Below, piece by piece: positions 1-8,265 of a stretch of DNA of 35,526 nt (positions within the stretch are counted from its first letter, which is position 1; every line of letters begins with the position of its first letter). A program made the translations under genes and the position numbers. Source of the stretch: Pseudomonadota bacterium (lineage in GTDB: Bacteria > Pseudomonadota > Gammaproteobacteria > Burkholderiales > Burkholderiaceae_B); the NCBI GenBank assembly GCA_023387815.1, contig JAEWHK010000035.1:1-35526 (forward strand), written 5' to 3'. The notes beneath the pieces are model-generated. The model ran no database searches and was not told the origin of the DNA. It was given only the letters and a program-made list of their open reading frames with translations.

Positions 1-185
1 GCATTGTCCTGCACGTCAAAGATGCTGACGTTGCTGTATTTGCCGACTACGCGCCAGATATGGGGCCACTTGCCTGCCCGCTGCAAATCCTGTGAATATT
101 GCTTTTCTTTTGCCTTGATATCCGCCGCAACTTCAGCTGGCATGTCCTGGGGAAGATTGACTGTCATTTCGACCATGAACAACAT
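1..185 (-). CDS. catC: Muconolactone delta-isomerase, 5' part (runs off the window)
   Basis: This enzyme converts muconolactone to 3-oxoadipate enol-lactone in the catechol branch of the beta-ketoadipate pathway; the family forms small cytoplasmic oligomers. Only the first 61 codons lie in the window. The protein begins MLFMVEMTVNLPQDMPAEVA and continues with a KAKEKQYSQDLQRAGKW block and the WPHIWRVVGKYSNVSIFDV stretch, which I recognise as the conserved N-terminal two thirds of CatC (usual length about 90-96 residues). The ATG at 185 is preceded by AAGGA at six bases. It lies 16 bp downstream of the Bug receptor gene on the same strand, so the two are probably cotranscribed. The CatR-like regulator at 1353 supports the assignment. 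Confidence 0.9.
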   Translation of the reverse strand, partial: MLFMVEMTVNLPQDMPAEVAADIKAKEKQYSQDLQRAGKWPHIWRVVGKYSNVSIFDVQDN

Positions 186-201
186 ATTGAATCCTTGAAA
201 T

Positions 202-1206
202 TTAGTTTGCCGAAATACCGGTATCGGAAATAATTTTCTTCCATTTATCGGTTTCCGATTGCAGATAGGTCCTGAGCTCTTCAGGTGTGCTGCCGATTTT
301 CTCGGCGCCGATCGTTTTGAATGTCGCTTTTACCTTATCGGTTTCCATGGCCTTGACCATGGCCTTTTGCAGGGTCTGAATCACTTCAGCAGGTGTACCC
401 GCAGGCGCAAACGTGGCGAACCACGGACGTAATTCATAGCCCGGCATACCACTTTCCGCGATGGTTGGCACATCCGGCAGAGACGAAGAGCGCTTGCTGG
501 TGGTAATGCCCAGCGCCTTCAGTTTACCCGCATCGATATGCGGCTTGGAAGATGTGATGCTGTCAAACATATAATTCACCTGTCCACCCAGCAGATCGGA
601 AACGGCCGGACCGCTGCCTTTATACGGCACATGCAGCATATCCAGTTTACCCAGATACGTGAACAGGGCGCCGGCAAGATGGATGGACGTACCCACACCA
701 GCTGATGCATAGGTATATTTGCCCGGATTGGCCTTTACCTGCTCAATCACATCCGTGATCGAGTTGACATCCTTGCGGCTGGCTTGCGTCACGAGGATAT
801 TGGGCACATCTGCCAGCAGAGAAATCGGTTCAAAGTCCTTGATCGGATCATAGCCCAGTCTTTTGTACAGAGACGGATTGACTGCCATGCCGTTGGCCAC
901 GATCATGATGGTATAGCCGTCCGGTTTGGCATTGGAGACCTGCGTGGCGCCGATATTGCCCCCGGCCCCTGGCTTGTTCTCCACCACAATTGGCTGGCCC
1001 AGGTCCTTGGAAATCGTCTCGCCAAGCGTGCGAGCAATCACGTCCATCGCTCCGCCAGGCGGGAAGGGGACGACCCAGGTAATTGGCCGTTCAGGATAGG
1101 CAGCCTGGGCAATATTTGCGCCAAACAGGCCGCCCAGAATGACGGCGGCGCCCAATGTGTTGATGCCGAAGCGGCGGCGAGTGATGTTTTTCAATGTCAT
1201 CTCCAT
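202..1206 (-). CDS. Bug/TctC-family periplasmic solute receptor in the cat locus
   Basis: A tripartite tricarboxylate transporter receptor. Family members bind carboxylates or aromatic acids in the periplasm, and many are orphans without TctA/TctB, as here. The mature part opens with the family signature YPERPITWVVPFPPGGAMD and has the GGNIGATQV and KPDGYTIM motifs. The N-terminus is a signal peptide of twin-arginine appearance (TRRRFG followed by a hydrophobic run and AQA|AYP). The start is uncertain: ATG 1206 and ATG 1200 are both possible, and a GTG at 1242 would add 12 residues; none has a convincing ribosome binding site. It sits directly upstream of catC and diverges from the CatR-like gene, suggesting uptake of an aromatic acid or muconate-type compound. 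The ligand is inferred from context only. Confidence 0.85.
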   Translation of the reverse strand: MEMTLKNITRRRFGINTLGAAVILGGLFGANIAQAAYPERPITWVVPFPPGGAMDVIARTLGETISKDLGQPIVVENKPGAGGNIGATQVSNAKPDGYTIMIVANGMAVNPSLYKRLGYDPIKDFEPISLLADVPNILVTQASRKDVNSITDVIEQVKANPGKYTYASAGVGTSIHLAGALFTYLGKLDMLHVPYKGSGPAVSDLLGGQVNYMFDSITSSKPHIDAGKLKALGITTSKRSSSLPDVPTIAESGMPGYELRPWFATFAPAGTPAEVIQTLQKAMVKAMETDKVKATFKTIGAEKIGSTPEELRTYLQSETDKWKKIISDTGISAN

Positions 1207-1332
1207 ACGATTTGAGTAATCGGGACAACGGTCTGATGTCACACAGGTATGACAGACGTGATTGGTCCCAAATGTTTTCTTTATTATCGGTATTGTTTTT
1301 GTTGGTGTCTAAGACTATATTTGTCGTCATCA

Positions 1333-1347
1333 ATACTTTTAAGGTAT
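1333..1347. promoter_or_regulatory. Candidate CatR/BenM-type LysR operator ATAC-N7-GTAT
   Basis: The sequence ATACTTTTAAGGTAT is an exact match to ATAC-N7-GTAT, the site known for BenM/CatM of Acinetobacter, and also satisfies the general LysR pattern T-N11-A. It ends six bases before the start codon of the LysR gene and overlaps its AAGG ribosome binding site, so binding there would be expected to limit expression of the regulator. I found no second perfect copy nearer the receptor gene. Confidence 0.6.
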
Positions 1348-1352
1348 GAGTG

Positions 1353-2234
1353 ATGGAGTTACGACAGATTCGCTACTTCCAGTGCGTGGCACGTGAGCTG
1401 AGCTTTACCAAAGCAGCCAAACTGCCGCATATCGCCCAGCCGCCCCTGAGCCGGCAGATCAAAATGCTGGAAGAAGAACTGGGAGTCGCGGTATTTGAGC
1501 GGCTGGGACGAGGCATACAGCTGACCGAGGCGGGCCGCTACTTTCTGGATCAGACCGAAAAGATGACCTCCAGGCTGGAGGAAACCATCAATGCCACGCG
1601 TCGTATTGGTCGAAGTGAACGGATGTGGTTTGGTATCGGTTTTGTTCCCTCGACACTGTACGGACATATGCCAGCACTGATTCGCCAGTTGCGGGAAATG
1701 AACGATCAGGCCGAAATCAGCCTGGTGGAAATGACCACGCTGCAGCAGTTTGATGCCCTGAAGTCGGGTCGCATAGATATCGGCGTGGGCCGGATTCTGT
1801 TGAAAGATGAAGAAATCGAACGTCTGGTACTGACAGACGAGCGTCTTGCGGTTGCTTTACCCATCAGTCATCCATTGGCACGCCGTACTGCTGTCAGGCT
1901 CAATGATATTCTGAACGAGCCGCTGATCCTGTATCCCGCGCGCCCACGCCCCAGCTATGCGGATCATGTTCTCAACCTGTACAGGCAGAAAGGGCACTCT
2001 CCCGTTGTTGCGCAGGAGGTGAATGAACTACAGACGGCCATCGGTCTGGTAACAGCGGGCATTGGCGTCACCATTGTGCCCGAATCGGTCCGACGACTGC
2101 ATCGGGAAGACGTTGTGTACGTGGACCTGGACGAAGCCGGCTTTACCTCGCCCATCATGCTCAGCTGGCGCAAAAGCGATCAATCGGCTTTTCTGAAGGA
2201 CGTTATTGCGTTGTTCAGGCAGACAACGATATAA
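1353..2234 (+). CDS. catR: LysR-family regulator, CatR/BenM type
   Basis: A LysR-type transcriptional regulator of 293 residues. The N-terminal winged helix-turn-helix covers about residues 1-60 (MELRQIRYFQCVARELSFT, QPPLSRQIKMLEEELG, FERLGRGIQLTEAG); the effector domain runs from about residue 90. The opening MELR.. and the LGRGIQLTEAG wing resemble CatM/BenM/CatR, which respond to cis,cis-muconate. The ATG at 1353 has AAGG eight bases upstream; a GTG at 1350 would add one residue. It diverges from the receptor-catC unit, the usual layout for a LysR activator and its target. Naming it catR rests on the neighbouring catC, the operator and the N-terminal resemblance; it could instead respond to benzoate. 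Confidence 0.8.
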   Translation: MELRQIRYFQCVARELSFTKAAKLPHIAQPPLSRQIKMLEEELGVAVFERLGRGIQLTEAGRYFLDQTEKMTSRLEETINATRRIGRSERMWFGIGFVPSTLYGHMPALIRQLREMNDQAEISLVEMTTLQQFDALKSGRIDIGVGRILLKDEEIERLVLTDERLAVALPISHPLARRTAVRLNDILNEPLILYPARPRPSYADHVLNLYRQKGHSPVVAQEVNELQTAIGLVTAGIGVTIVPESVRRLHREDVVYVDLDEAGFTSPIMLSWRKSDQSAFLKDVIALFRQTTI

Positions 2235-2256
2235 GTGGGGGGCGGGACCAATCGCT

Positions 2257-2982
2257 TTAGTGCAGAATATCCGACATGAATTTGCGGGCACGTTCGTGCG
2301 TGGCTTGACTGAAAAATTGCTCGGTCGTGGTGTCTTCCAGAATCTGTCCCTGATCCATAAACCAGATTCTGTCGGCGACCTCTCGGGCAAAGTTCATTTC
2401 ATGTGTGACGCAGACCATGGTCATGCCATCTGCCGCCAGCTTTTTCATGACGGCCAACACCTCGCCCACCATTTCAGGATCCAGCGCACTGGTGGGCTCA
2501 TCGAAAAGCATCACCGGAGGGCGCTGCGCCAGCGCGCGGGCAATGGCGACGCGCTGTTGCTGGCCGCCAGACAGATTCGCTGGCATGCAGTCCTTTTTTT
2601 CGTACATGCCTACTTTTTCGAGAAGCTCTTCGGCCATGTCGTAGGCCTGCTGCCGGGATTGTCCGCCCACTTTGATCGGTGACAGAGCCACATTGTCTTT
2701 GACCGACAGGTGTGGGAACAGGTTGAAGTGCTGAAATACAAAACCGATTTTGGCGCGCAACTGGTTGATATCCACGCTTTTATCGTGAATGCATTGGCCG
2801 GCTATGCATATTTTTCCGCTTTCAATATCTTCCAGCTTATTGATGGTGCGAATCATCGTGGATTTGCCGGAACCTGATGGGCCACAGACCACCAGGACTT
2901 CTCCGGAGCTCACTTCGCCGCTGATATCACGCAGCGCGTGGTATTGTTTGTAATACTTGTTAACGTGTTCGAATGTGATCAT
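2257..2982 (-). CDS. Polar amino-acid ABC transporter ATP-binding protein
   Basis: The ATPase subunit (241 residues) of a GlnQ/HisP/GltL-type importer. Walker A is GPSGSGKST at residues 34-42, the ABC signature is LSGGQQQRVAIARAL, and Walker B is VMLFDEPTSALDPEM, followed by the switch histidine in VTHEM. Start ATG 2982 is preceded by AAGGAG; an upstream in-frame extension to 3033 overlaps the permease and is unlikely. It is the last gene of the minus-strand sulfur-compound operon, 22 bp after the permease, and converges on the CatR-like gene with only 22 bp between stop codons and no evident terminator. The transported compound is probably a sulfur amino acid or related thiol, judged by the operon enzymes. 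Confidence 0.93.
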   Translation of the reverse strand: MITFEHVNKYYKQYHALRDISGEVSSGEVLVVCGPSGSGKSTMIRTINKLEDIESGKICIAGQCIHDKSVDINQLRAKIGFVFQHFNLFPHLSVKDNVALSPIKVGGQSRQQAYDMAEELLEKVGMYEKKDCMPANLSGGQQQRVAIARALAQRPPVMLFDEPTSALDPEMVGEVLAVMKKLAADGMTMVCVTHEMNFAREVADRIWFMDQGQILEDTTTEQFFSQATHERARKFMSDILH

Positions 2983-3004
2983 GTCTACTCTCCTTGTTGT
3001 TTGC

Positions 3005-3700
3005 TTACGCGGCTTTGCCCAGGCGCTTTTCATTCAAATGTGATTCCAGAACCTTTGCCAGTCTGGACAACAGTGCGCAAATGAGAAAATAAAACATCGC
3101 CAGAACCAGGTAGGTCCGCAGCGTACCGGTCAGCTCAATACTGTTGATTTGTTGTGCAGAAAAGGCAGCTTCATTCACGCCAATAATGTAGACAATGGAT
3201 GTAGCCTTGATTGTGGATACAAACTGGTTGAGCAGGGAAGGGATCATATTGCTGAGAGCCTGAGGCAGTTGTATGGTGAACAGGGTCTGGAAATACCCCA
3301 GCCCCATTGCCCGCGCGGCTTCTGACTGCCCCGTAGGCAATGCCTGAAGTCCCCCGCGAATGATCTCTGCAAGAAAAGCCGATTCATAGATGACAATAGC
3401 CGAGACTGCTGTCCAGAATGGCGGGACCTCTGTGTGCATAACTGTGGGCAGCAGGAAATACGCCCAGAAGATGATCATAATCAGCGGGATGGAGCGGAAA
3501 ACATAGACCCAGATGGTTGATGCGACCCGGATTATTTTTATTTCACTTGTCCTTCCGGTACCGATGATCAGGGCGATGGGAAATGCCGCGGCCAGGCTGA
3601 GCGCCGCCAGAATCAGGGTTCCTGCAAATCCGCCTATAGGGCCGCTGGGCCATGACCCAACCAGGAACATCATCCCGTAAGTGTCCAGAAAATCATACAT
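3005..3700 (-). CDS. Polar amino-acid ABC transporter permease (second)
   Basis: A HisM/GltJ/GltK-type inner-membrane permease of 231 residues. It starts MYDFLDTYGMMFLVG, has several hydrophobic segments and carries the EAA-loop region (ESAFLAEIIRGGLQALPTGQ followed by SEAARAMGLGYFQTLF and IQLPQAL) that contacts the ATPase. ATG 3700 has AGGAA nine bases upstream; longer in-frame starts would run into the preceding permease. The first permease ends 13 bp upstream and the ATPase follows 22 bp downstream, so the two permeases form the usual heterodimer. Confidence 0.92.
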   Translation of the reverse strand: MYDFLDTYGMMFLVGSWPSGPIGGFAGTLILAALSLAAAFPIALIIGTGRTSEIKIIRVASTIWVYVFRSIPLIMIIFWAYFLLPTVMHTEVPPFWTAVSAIVIYESAFLAEIIRGGLQALPTGQSEAARAMGLGYFQTLFTIQLPQALSNMIPSLLNQFVSTIKATSIVYIIGVNEAAFSAQQINSIELTGTLRTYLVLAMFYFLICALLSRLAKVLESHLNEKRLGKAA

Positions 3701-3713
3701 GACGTTTGTGTTC

Positions 3714-4409
3714 CTATCTTTTGAAGTTCGCCGGGTAGCGTCGTGCGACCTGGGCACCCAGTAGTGCGATCATGAGTGAAATAACCAGATAAATGACGGT
3801 GGAAATCATGAAGATCTGGAAAGTCTGAAAAGTAATATTTTCTATGCGCTTGACCTGATAAGTCAGTTCCGTTACGCCAATCACCATGGCCAGGCTGGTG
3901 TCCTTGAATAGAATCAGCGAGCGGTTGATGATAGGAGGCACGGCAATGCGCACCGCCTGCGGCAGGACAACGAAGCGCAATGCCTGCGTGGCACTGAGAC
4001 CGACCGCGCGCGCCGCTTCCATTTGCGTGCCTGCAATCGCTTTGATACCGGAACGAATGTCATTGTAATAATAGGCGCTGACATTCAGCGACAGGGCAAT
4101 CAGTGCGAACGAGAACTCTGAATTGCCCTGGTTGATCCACAGTTTCAGCGATTTCGGCAACACTTCGGGCATGCCGAAGTACCAGACCATGATCTGTACA
4201 ACCGTTGGAACGTTTCTGTGATATTCGACATAAAGTCCAATCACTGCCCTGACTATACGGGACGGAATAAGATTGGCTGCAGTCAGCAACAGCGCAATCA
4301 CAAAGCCACAGACAAGCGCCCCGGCAAACAGTCTTAGGGTTATGGCAATGCCCGACAGTAATAACCTGACAGTTTCGGGATCAGATAACAGGGAAAGCGA
4401 AAAATTCAT
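3714..4409 (-). CDS. Polar amino-acid ABC transporter permease (first)
   Basis: A 231-residue permease of the same family as the next gene. It begins MNFSLSLLSDPETVRLLLSG, has about five hydrophobic segments, and the EAA loop reads NDIRSGIKAIAGTQMEAARA followed by VGLSATQALRFVVLPQAVR. No clear ribosome binding site precedes ATG 4409: the nearest AGGAG is about 28 bases upstream, so translation may depend on the structure of the leader. It follows the binding-protein gene after a 98-bp gap that contains an imperfect hairpin, a common arrangement that lets the binding protein be made in excess. Confidence 0.9.
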   Translation of the reverse strand: MNFSLSLLSDPETVRLLLSGIAITLRLFAGALVCGFVIALLLTAANLIPSRIVRAVIGLYVEYHRNVPTVVQIMVWYFGMPEVLPKSLKLWINQGNSEFSFALIALSLNVSAYYYNDIRSGIKAIAGTQMEAARAVGLSATQALRFVVLPQAVRIAVPPIINRSLILFKDTSLAMVIGVTELTYQVKRIENITFQTFQIFMISTVIYLVISLMIALLGAQVARRYPANFKR

Positions 4410-4455
4410 GGCAGACGTGAGAATGGATATTCCCGTGTTCTCCTGGTTATGATGA

Positions 4456-4493
4456 CCGCAATCAGGACCGGCGTTTGGGTCTCATGACTGCGG
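4456..4493 (-). other. Intercistronic hairpin between binding protein and permease genes
   Basis: Read on the minus strand, CCGCAGTCATGAGACC (from 4493) can pair imperfectly with GGTCCTGATTGCGG (to 4456), with bulges. It has no following T-run, so it is more likely an mRNA-stabilising or partial-attenuation hairpin than a full terminator. Its position, right after the solute-binding protein gene, is where such elements often lie in ABC importer operons. Confidence 0.4.
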
Positions 4494-4507
4494 ATTTCGA
4501 AAACGCC

Positions 4508-5377
4508 TTATTTCGCAGCGTTCTGAGCGACGGGCTCGACCTTGAACTGGCGCGACAGTTTATAAATGGACTCTTTGCCCAGCCACTTGTCGAAGATTTT
4601 GTCCAGTTCTCCGGATTTCTCCATCTGTGTCAGCGCTTTGTCTATCGCGGCCTTGAGCTCGGGCTCGCCTTTGTTCATGATGATGCCGATATGCTCGGTC
4701 GCTGTCGGTTCATCCAGCAGAACGGCCGGCGTGTCCGTTTTCTGTGAGTCATTGGCAAAGCGCAGCAGCACCAGCTCGCCTGCCGTCATTGCCTGTACTT
4801 TGTCGTTCTGCAATCCCAGATAACATTGAGAAATATTCTGATAGGTCAGAATTTCTGCGCCAGGAATAGCCTGTTGAGCAATCGCTGCCGAGCTGGAGCC
4901 TGACGACGCGCATACTTTCTTGCCTTTCAGATCCGCCAGGGTTTTAATGCCAGCGTCTTTCTTGACCAGAACCTTGATATTACCCTGCAGATACTGGAGG
5001 CTGAAATCCACTTCCTCGGCGCGCTTGGGAAGCCATGCGACCGAACCGGCAACAATGTCGACCCTGCCCATTTTGACTTCCGGAATGCGCGCTTCCGTTG
5101 ATAGCGGTTTGTGCTGCAATTTGACACCAAGCTGGCTGGCCAGCGCTCCGCAAATATCCACGTCATAGCCGACGTACTTGCGTTCTTTAGGATCCTGATA
5201 CCCATAGGGGCTACTGGCATTCTGTGTTCCACAGATTAGCGTACCGCGACTTTTGATATCGTCGAGTCGGTTCGCGGATGCGGTGGTGCTCCAGCTGGCG
5301 CACAGTGCCGCCACAACCAGGGCACCGATGGGAACAATACGATTGCGGGACTGAATGCGTTTAACGAGTTGATTCAT
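4508..5377 (-). CDS. Periplasmic amino-acid-binding protein of the sulfur operon
   Basis: A family-3 solute-binding protein (SBP_bac_3) of 289 residues. A signal peptide (about 35 residues, ending near TTASA|NRLDD) precedes the family pattern DDIKSRGTLICGTQN, YVGYDVDICGALA, a MGRVDIVAGS-like block, VDFSLQYLQGNIKVLVKK and LADLKGKKVCASSGSSS. Two cysteine pairs in the mature part may form disulfides. ATG 5377 is chosen over TTG 5380 because GGAG lies about seven bases upstream of it. It is 20 bp downstream of the rhodanese gene, tying enzyme and uptake genes into one transcript. It resembles glutamate/aspartate-type receptors, but the ligand may be cysteine, cystine or an S-substituted analogue. 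Confidence 0.9.
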   Translation of the reverse strand: MNQLVKRIQSRNRIVPIGALVVAALCASWSTTASANRLDDIKSRGTLICGTQNASSPYGYQDPKERKYVGYDVDICGALASQLGVKLQHKPLSTEARIPEVKMGRVDIVAGSVAWLPKRAEEVDFSLQYLQGNIKVLVKKDAGIKTLADLKGKKVCASSGSSSAAIAQQAIPGAEILTYQNISQCYLGLQNDKVQAMTAGELVLLRFANDSQKTDTPAVLLDEPTATEHIGIIMNKGEPELKAAIDKALTQMEKSGELDKIFDKWLGKESIYKLSRQFKVEPVAQNAAK

Positions 5378-5397
5378 CAAAATGCTCCACTGAAGGA

Positions 5398-6993
5398 TTA
5401 GTTAAATGAGAATGTCTGGCGTTCCTGATCATCAATCTGCGAGATGAGATTGGTTTCCCATTCGAGATATTTTTTTGCTGCCTCTTTATTACCTTGATGC
5501 CTGTCATGCACGAAAAACAGAAAATCAATACATTTGTCATCTGGCAGCGCAGATTCGTCTGTGCTTAGGGGTAAACCACTTTGTTCAAGAGAAACGTCGT
5601 TGAGCAAAACGAGACGAATATTGGTGTATCCGGCCTGCTCCAGGTCCTGCGCCAGCAGCTGCAGTTTGCCAGCCTTGTTTCCTGTTAACACTATGGGGGT
5701 GTCCCTATTGCGGGGTACTGCCGACAGCAGAGTGGGTCTTACGGCCCAGGTGGCGCTTTTCAGTCTCGATTTGCGAAACTGCATACTGGGACGGCAATCA
5801 ATAATATGCGCGTTTTGATTTTCTGAAAGATATTGCGCCAGCTCCCCGCCATCAATCGATTGCGTATGCTGCAGATTGGCGTGAAACTCGCTGCGTTCCG
5901 GCGCATTGATCCTGTTGGCAATCGGATTTTTCAGCAAATACACTTCCCAGCCGAGTTGTTTGAGCCAGCTCGCAATCACCGGTGCTCGGATTCCATCGAA
6001 GTCCAGCAGGACGAGTCTGGACTTGCGCACCCCGATATATTCATCGGTGGCCTGGATCAACTGACCGCCGGGTGTATGTTGAATGGTGATAGGAAGCTGC
6101 TCCGCTTCGTATTCTTCAGGCGTTCTTATATCGCAAAGAAAGGTGGTCCGATCTTTCTCTTTAAGCCAGGCGTTGACCTGATCCGTGTTGATGGCTGCAA
6201 TGTCGAATCTTGCGGCGAGCTCGGCGCCGCGTTTCTCCAGCGCCGGCAGCGCGCCGTTTGCAGGCTTGGCTGGGTAAAGCCGATCCGACTGATGTTCCAG
6301 TGGAAAATCTGCCAGATACCAGCCTTGCGTTCCATTTTCCAGGGCAACAACCTTGTTGGCTATGCCGAAATTGATGAGTGTCTGCGCGCCGACGATGCTG
6401 CGCGTGCGTCCGGCGCAATTGATGACGATTGTGGTTTCCGGATCGGGAGCCAGTTGTCCTGCACGCAATGCCAGTTCTCCATTCGGGCAGCAGATCGAGC
6501 CGGGGATGTTCATTTTTTTATACTCATGCACGGGTCTGCCATCCAGTACCACGACGTTCTGGCTGTCATCATTCAAAAGGCGATAAAGCTCGGTTGCTGA
6601 AATGCGGGGAGTGTCATAAGCGTGCTCCGCCAGCTCACCAAAGGTTTTGCTAGGAAGGTTCACGCCGGCAAAGGTGGCGAATCCCGCTTTCTGCCAGGCT
6701 TCGATGCCGCCATCAAGAATGCGGATGTCGGTATATCCCAATTTTTCTGCTGCAGAACGGGCGCTGGTAACGATCTGTTGCTCATTACCATTGCCATACA
6801 TCACAATCCTGGTATTTTTTCTGGGAATGAGTCTTTCAATTTCCAGTTCCAGCGAGCTGTAGGGGAGCGGAACTGCAAAGAACAGATGATTCTCGCCATA
6901 CTGGCCATGTTCACGAATGTCCAATACCGCGATTTCGTCTTTGTCGTGGATTTGCTGCTTTAACGTCTGAGCGTCTATAGAGTTGCTATTCAA
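5398..6993 (-). CDS. Four-domain rhodanese-like sulfurtransferase
   Basis: A 531-residue protein made of four rhodanese folds at about 8-110, 128-235, 266-360 and 380-478, with a helical tail. Only domain 2 keeps the active-site loop, Cys193 in INCAGRTRS. The equivalent positions are Gly67 (VMYGNGN) in domain 1, Asp331 (LVLLDFDGIRAP) in domain 3 and Thr437/Gly438 (IVLTGNKAGK) in domain 4. It is expected to move sulfane sulfur through a Cys193 persulfide; the other domains may be structural or bind partners. There is no signal peptide, so it is cytoplasmic. The start is TTG 6993 with AAGG seven bases upstream; the next in-frame Met is residue 65, inside domain 1. It lies between the beta-lyase-like gene and the binding-protein gene, fitting sulfur released from a C-S bond. 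Confidence 0.9.
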   Translation of the reverse strand: MNSNSIDAQTLKQQIHDKDEIAVLDIREHGQYGENHLFFAVPLPYSSLELEIERLIPRKNTRIVMYGNGNEQQIVTSARSAAEKLGYTDIRILDGGIEAWQKAGFATFAGVNLPSKTFGELAEHAYDTPRISATELYRLLNDDSQNVVVLDGRPVHEYKKMNIPGSICCPNGELALRAGQLAPDPETTIVINCAGRTRSIVGAQTLINFGIANKVVALENGTQGWYLADFPLEHQSDRLYPAKPANGALPALEKRGAELAARFDIAAINTDQVNAWLKEKDRTTFLCDIRTPEEYEAEQLPITIQHTPGGQLIQATDEYIGVRKSRLVLLDFDGIRAPVIASWLKQLGWEVYLLKNPIANRINAPERSEFHANLQHTQSIDGGELAQYLSENQNAHIIDCRPSMQFRKSRLKSATWAVRPTLLSAVPRNRDTPIVLTGNKAGKLQLLAQDLEQAGYTNIRLVLLNDVSLEQSGLPLSTDESALPDDKCIDFLFFVHDRHQGNKEAAKKYLEWETNLISQIDDQERQTFSFN

Positions 6994-7083
6994 TTGATTG
7001 CCTTGGTGTTTATTGACTGTGCGGGAAAAATCGTTTGTTGATTTGTGTTGTGCCGTGGTCTGGACCCGGCCAGGGGCTTCGAT

Positions 7084-8265
7084 TTACACCGAGCTGACCG
7101 GCTCACTGATCCGTGAAAACATGGCGTCCAGATCGGAAATGAGATCGTCAGGATCTTCCAGACCAATATGCAGGCGAAGAAGATACCCAATGGATTTGTC
7201 GTTGCGCAGCCGTGTACGGGCCGGATCGACGGGAAGAACGAGGCTCTCGAATCCACCCCATGACGAACCAATCCCGAATAATTGCAGGCCGTCAATGCCC
7301 TGTTCAATTTCATGAGGATCAGCATCGGGCTTGAACTCTATGCTGATCAGACCGTTGGAGCCGCTGGCATCGCGCTTCCAGAGTTGATGATTGGGATCCG
7401 ATTCCAATGCCGGATGAAATACGCGAGCTACCGCGTTGATGTCACCTAGCCACTTTGCGATGCGCAGGGCGTTTCTGGAATGTCGTTCCAGACGCAGCCC
7501 CAGTGTGCGTATCCCGCGCAGGACAAGAAAGGCGTCATCAGAGGACACGGTCTGACCAAGATTCACGCTGGCCTGTTCGATCACTTTGAAGCAGGCGGCT
7601 GTGGTGGTGACCGAACCCATCATGACATCGGAGTGCCCGCCTAGGTATTTGGTGGCGGCCATAATTGAAATATCGCAACCAAGATGCAGCGGACGATAGC
7701 TGATGCCTGAGCCCCAGGTGTTATCGGCACACAGCAGAATGCCCCGGGCTTTGCATGTTCTCGACATGGCAGGAAGATCAAGCATGTCATATAAAAGTGA
7801 ACCGGGTGATTCGACGTAAACCATGCGGGTCTGTGGCAGCAGATGACGTTCCCACTCAGGGTCAGTCGGCGTGAAATAGCTGTGGGTGATGCCGTAATTC
7901 TGTAACAGGTTTTCGCATAGCTGGCGCATAGGGTCGTAAATGCCATCTGAAATCAGTAAATGATCTCCGGATTTCAGGCAGCCTAGCAGCGTTGTTGCAA
8001 TCGCGGCCAGGCCCGTAGGAAAGAGCTTGGTACGAAATCCGCCTTCCAGTGTCGTGATGGCATCTTCCAGTGCGTACAGCGTTTCATTCCCCCGGGCACC
8101 ATAAGAAAGCACACGCTCACTCTCACGCTTGCTTCTTGCGGCACGCCATTGCTCAAGATTGTCGAACAGATATGTACTGCCCTTGACGATCGGCGTGTTG
8201 GCCCAGCCCGATTCAGGGCGCCCCATTGTTGCAAGTTGAGTGGCCTGGGAGTAGTTGGTCTTCAC
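7084..8265 (-). CDS. PLP-dependent cystathionine beta-lyase-like enzyme (Cys/Met metabolism family)
   Basis: A 393-residue member of the Cys/Met metabolism PLP family, expected to cleave the C-S bond of cystathionine, cystine or another S-substituted cysteine to give pyruvate, ammonia and a thiol or persulfide. Typical blocks are TPIVKGSTYLFDN, YGARGNETLYALEDAITTLE, FPTGLAAIATTLL, the aspartate strand LLCADNTWGSG, and MAATKYLGGHSD with Lys206 as the PLP Schiff-base lysine. The C-terminal HPALESDPNHQLWKRDASGS block is of the beta-lyase type. Start GTG 8265 overlaps the TGA of the dioxygenase gene (GTGA) and has GGAG six bases upstream, which points to coupled translation; the longer start at 8310 would overlap that gene by 49 bp. 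Substrate specificity cannot be read from the sequence. Confidence 0.9.
   Translation of the reverse strand: MKTNYSQATQLATMGRPESGWANTPIVKGSTYLFDNLEQWRAARSKRESERVLSYGARGNETLYALEDAITTLEGGFRTKLFPTGLAAIATTLLGCLKSGDHLLISDGIYDPMRQLCENLLQNYGITHSYFTPTDPEWERHLLPQTRMVYVESPGSLLYDMLDLPAMSRTCKARGILLCADNTWGSGISYRPLHLGCDISIMAATKYLGGHSDVMMGSVTTTAACFKVIEQASVNLGQTVSSDDAFLVLRGIRTLGLRLERHSRNALRIAKWLGDINAVARVFHPALESDPNHQLWKRDASGSNGLISIEFKPDADPHEIEQGIDGLQLFGIGSSWGGFESLVLPVDPARTRLRNDKSIGYLLRLHIGLEDPDDLISDLDAMFSRISEPVSSV

Noticed and set aside
4..198. 64-codon plus-strand open frame at the left edge
   Set aside because: It is the reverse-strand shadow of the catC fragment, whose protein is clearly recognisable.
5833..6600. 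Plus-strand open frame of 255 codons opposite the rhodanese gene
   Set aside because: Antisense to clear rhodanese domains with an active-site cysteine; no family features in the translation.
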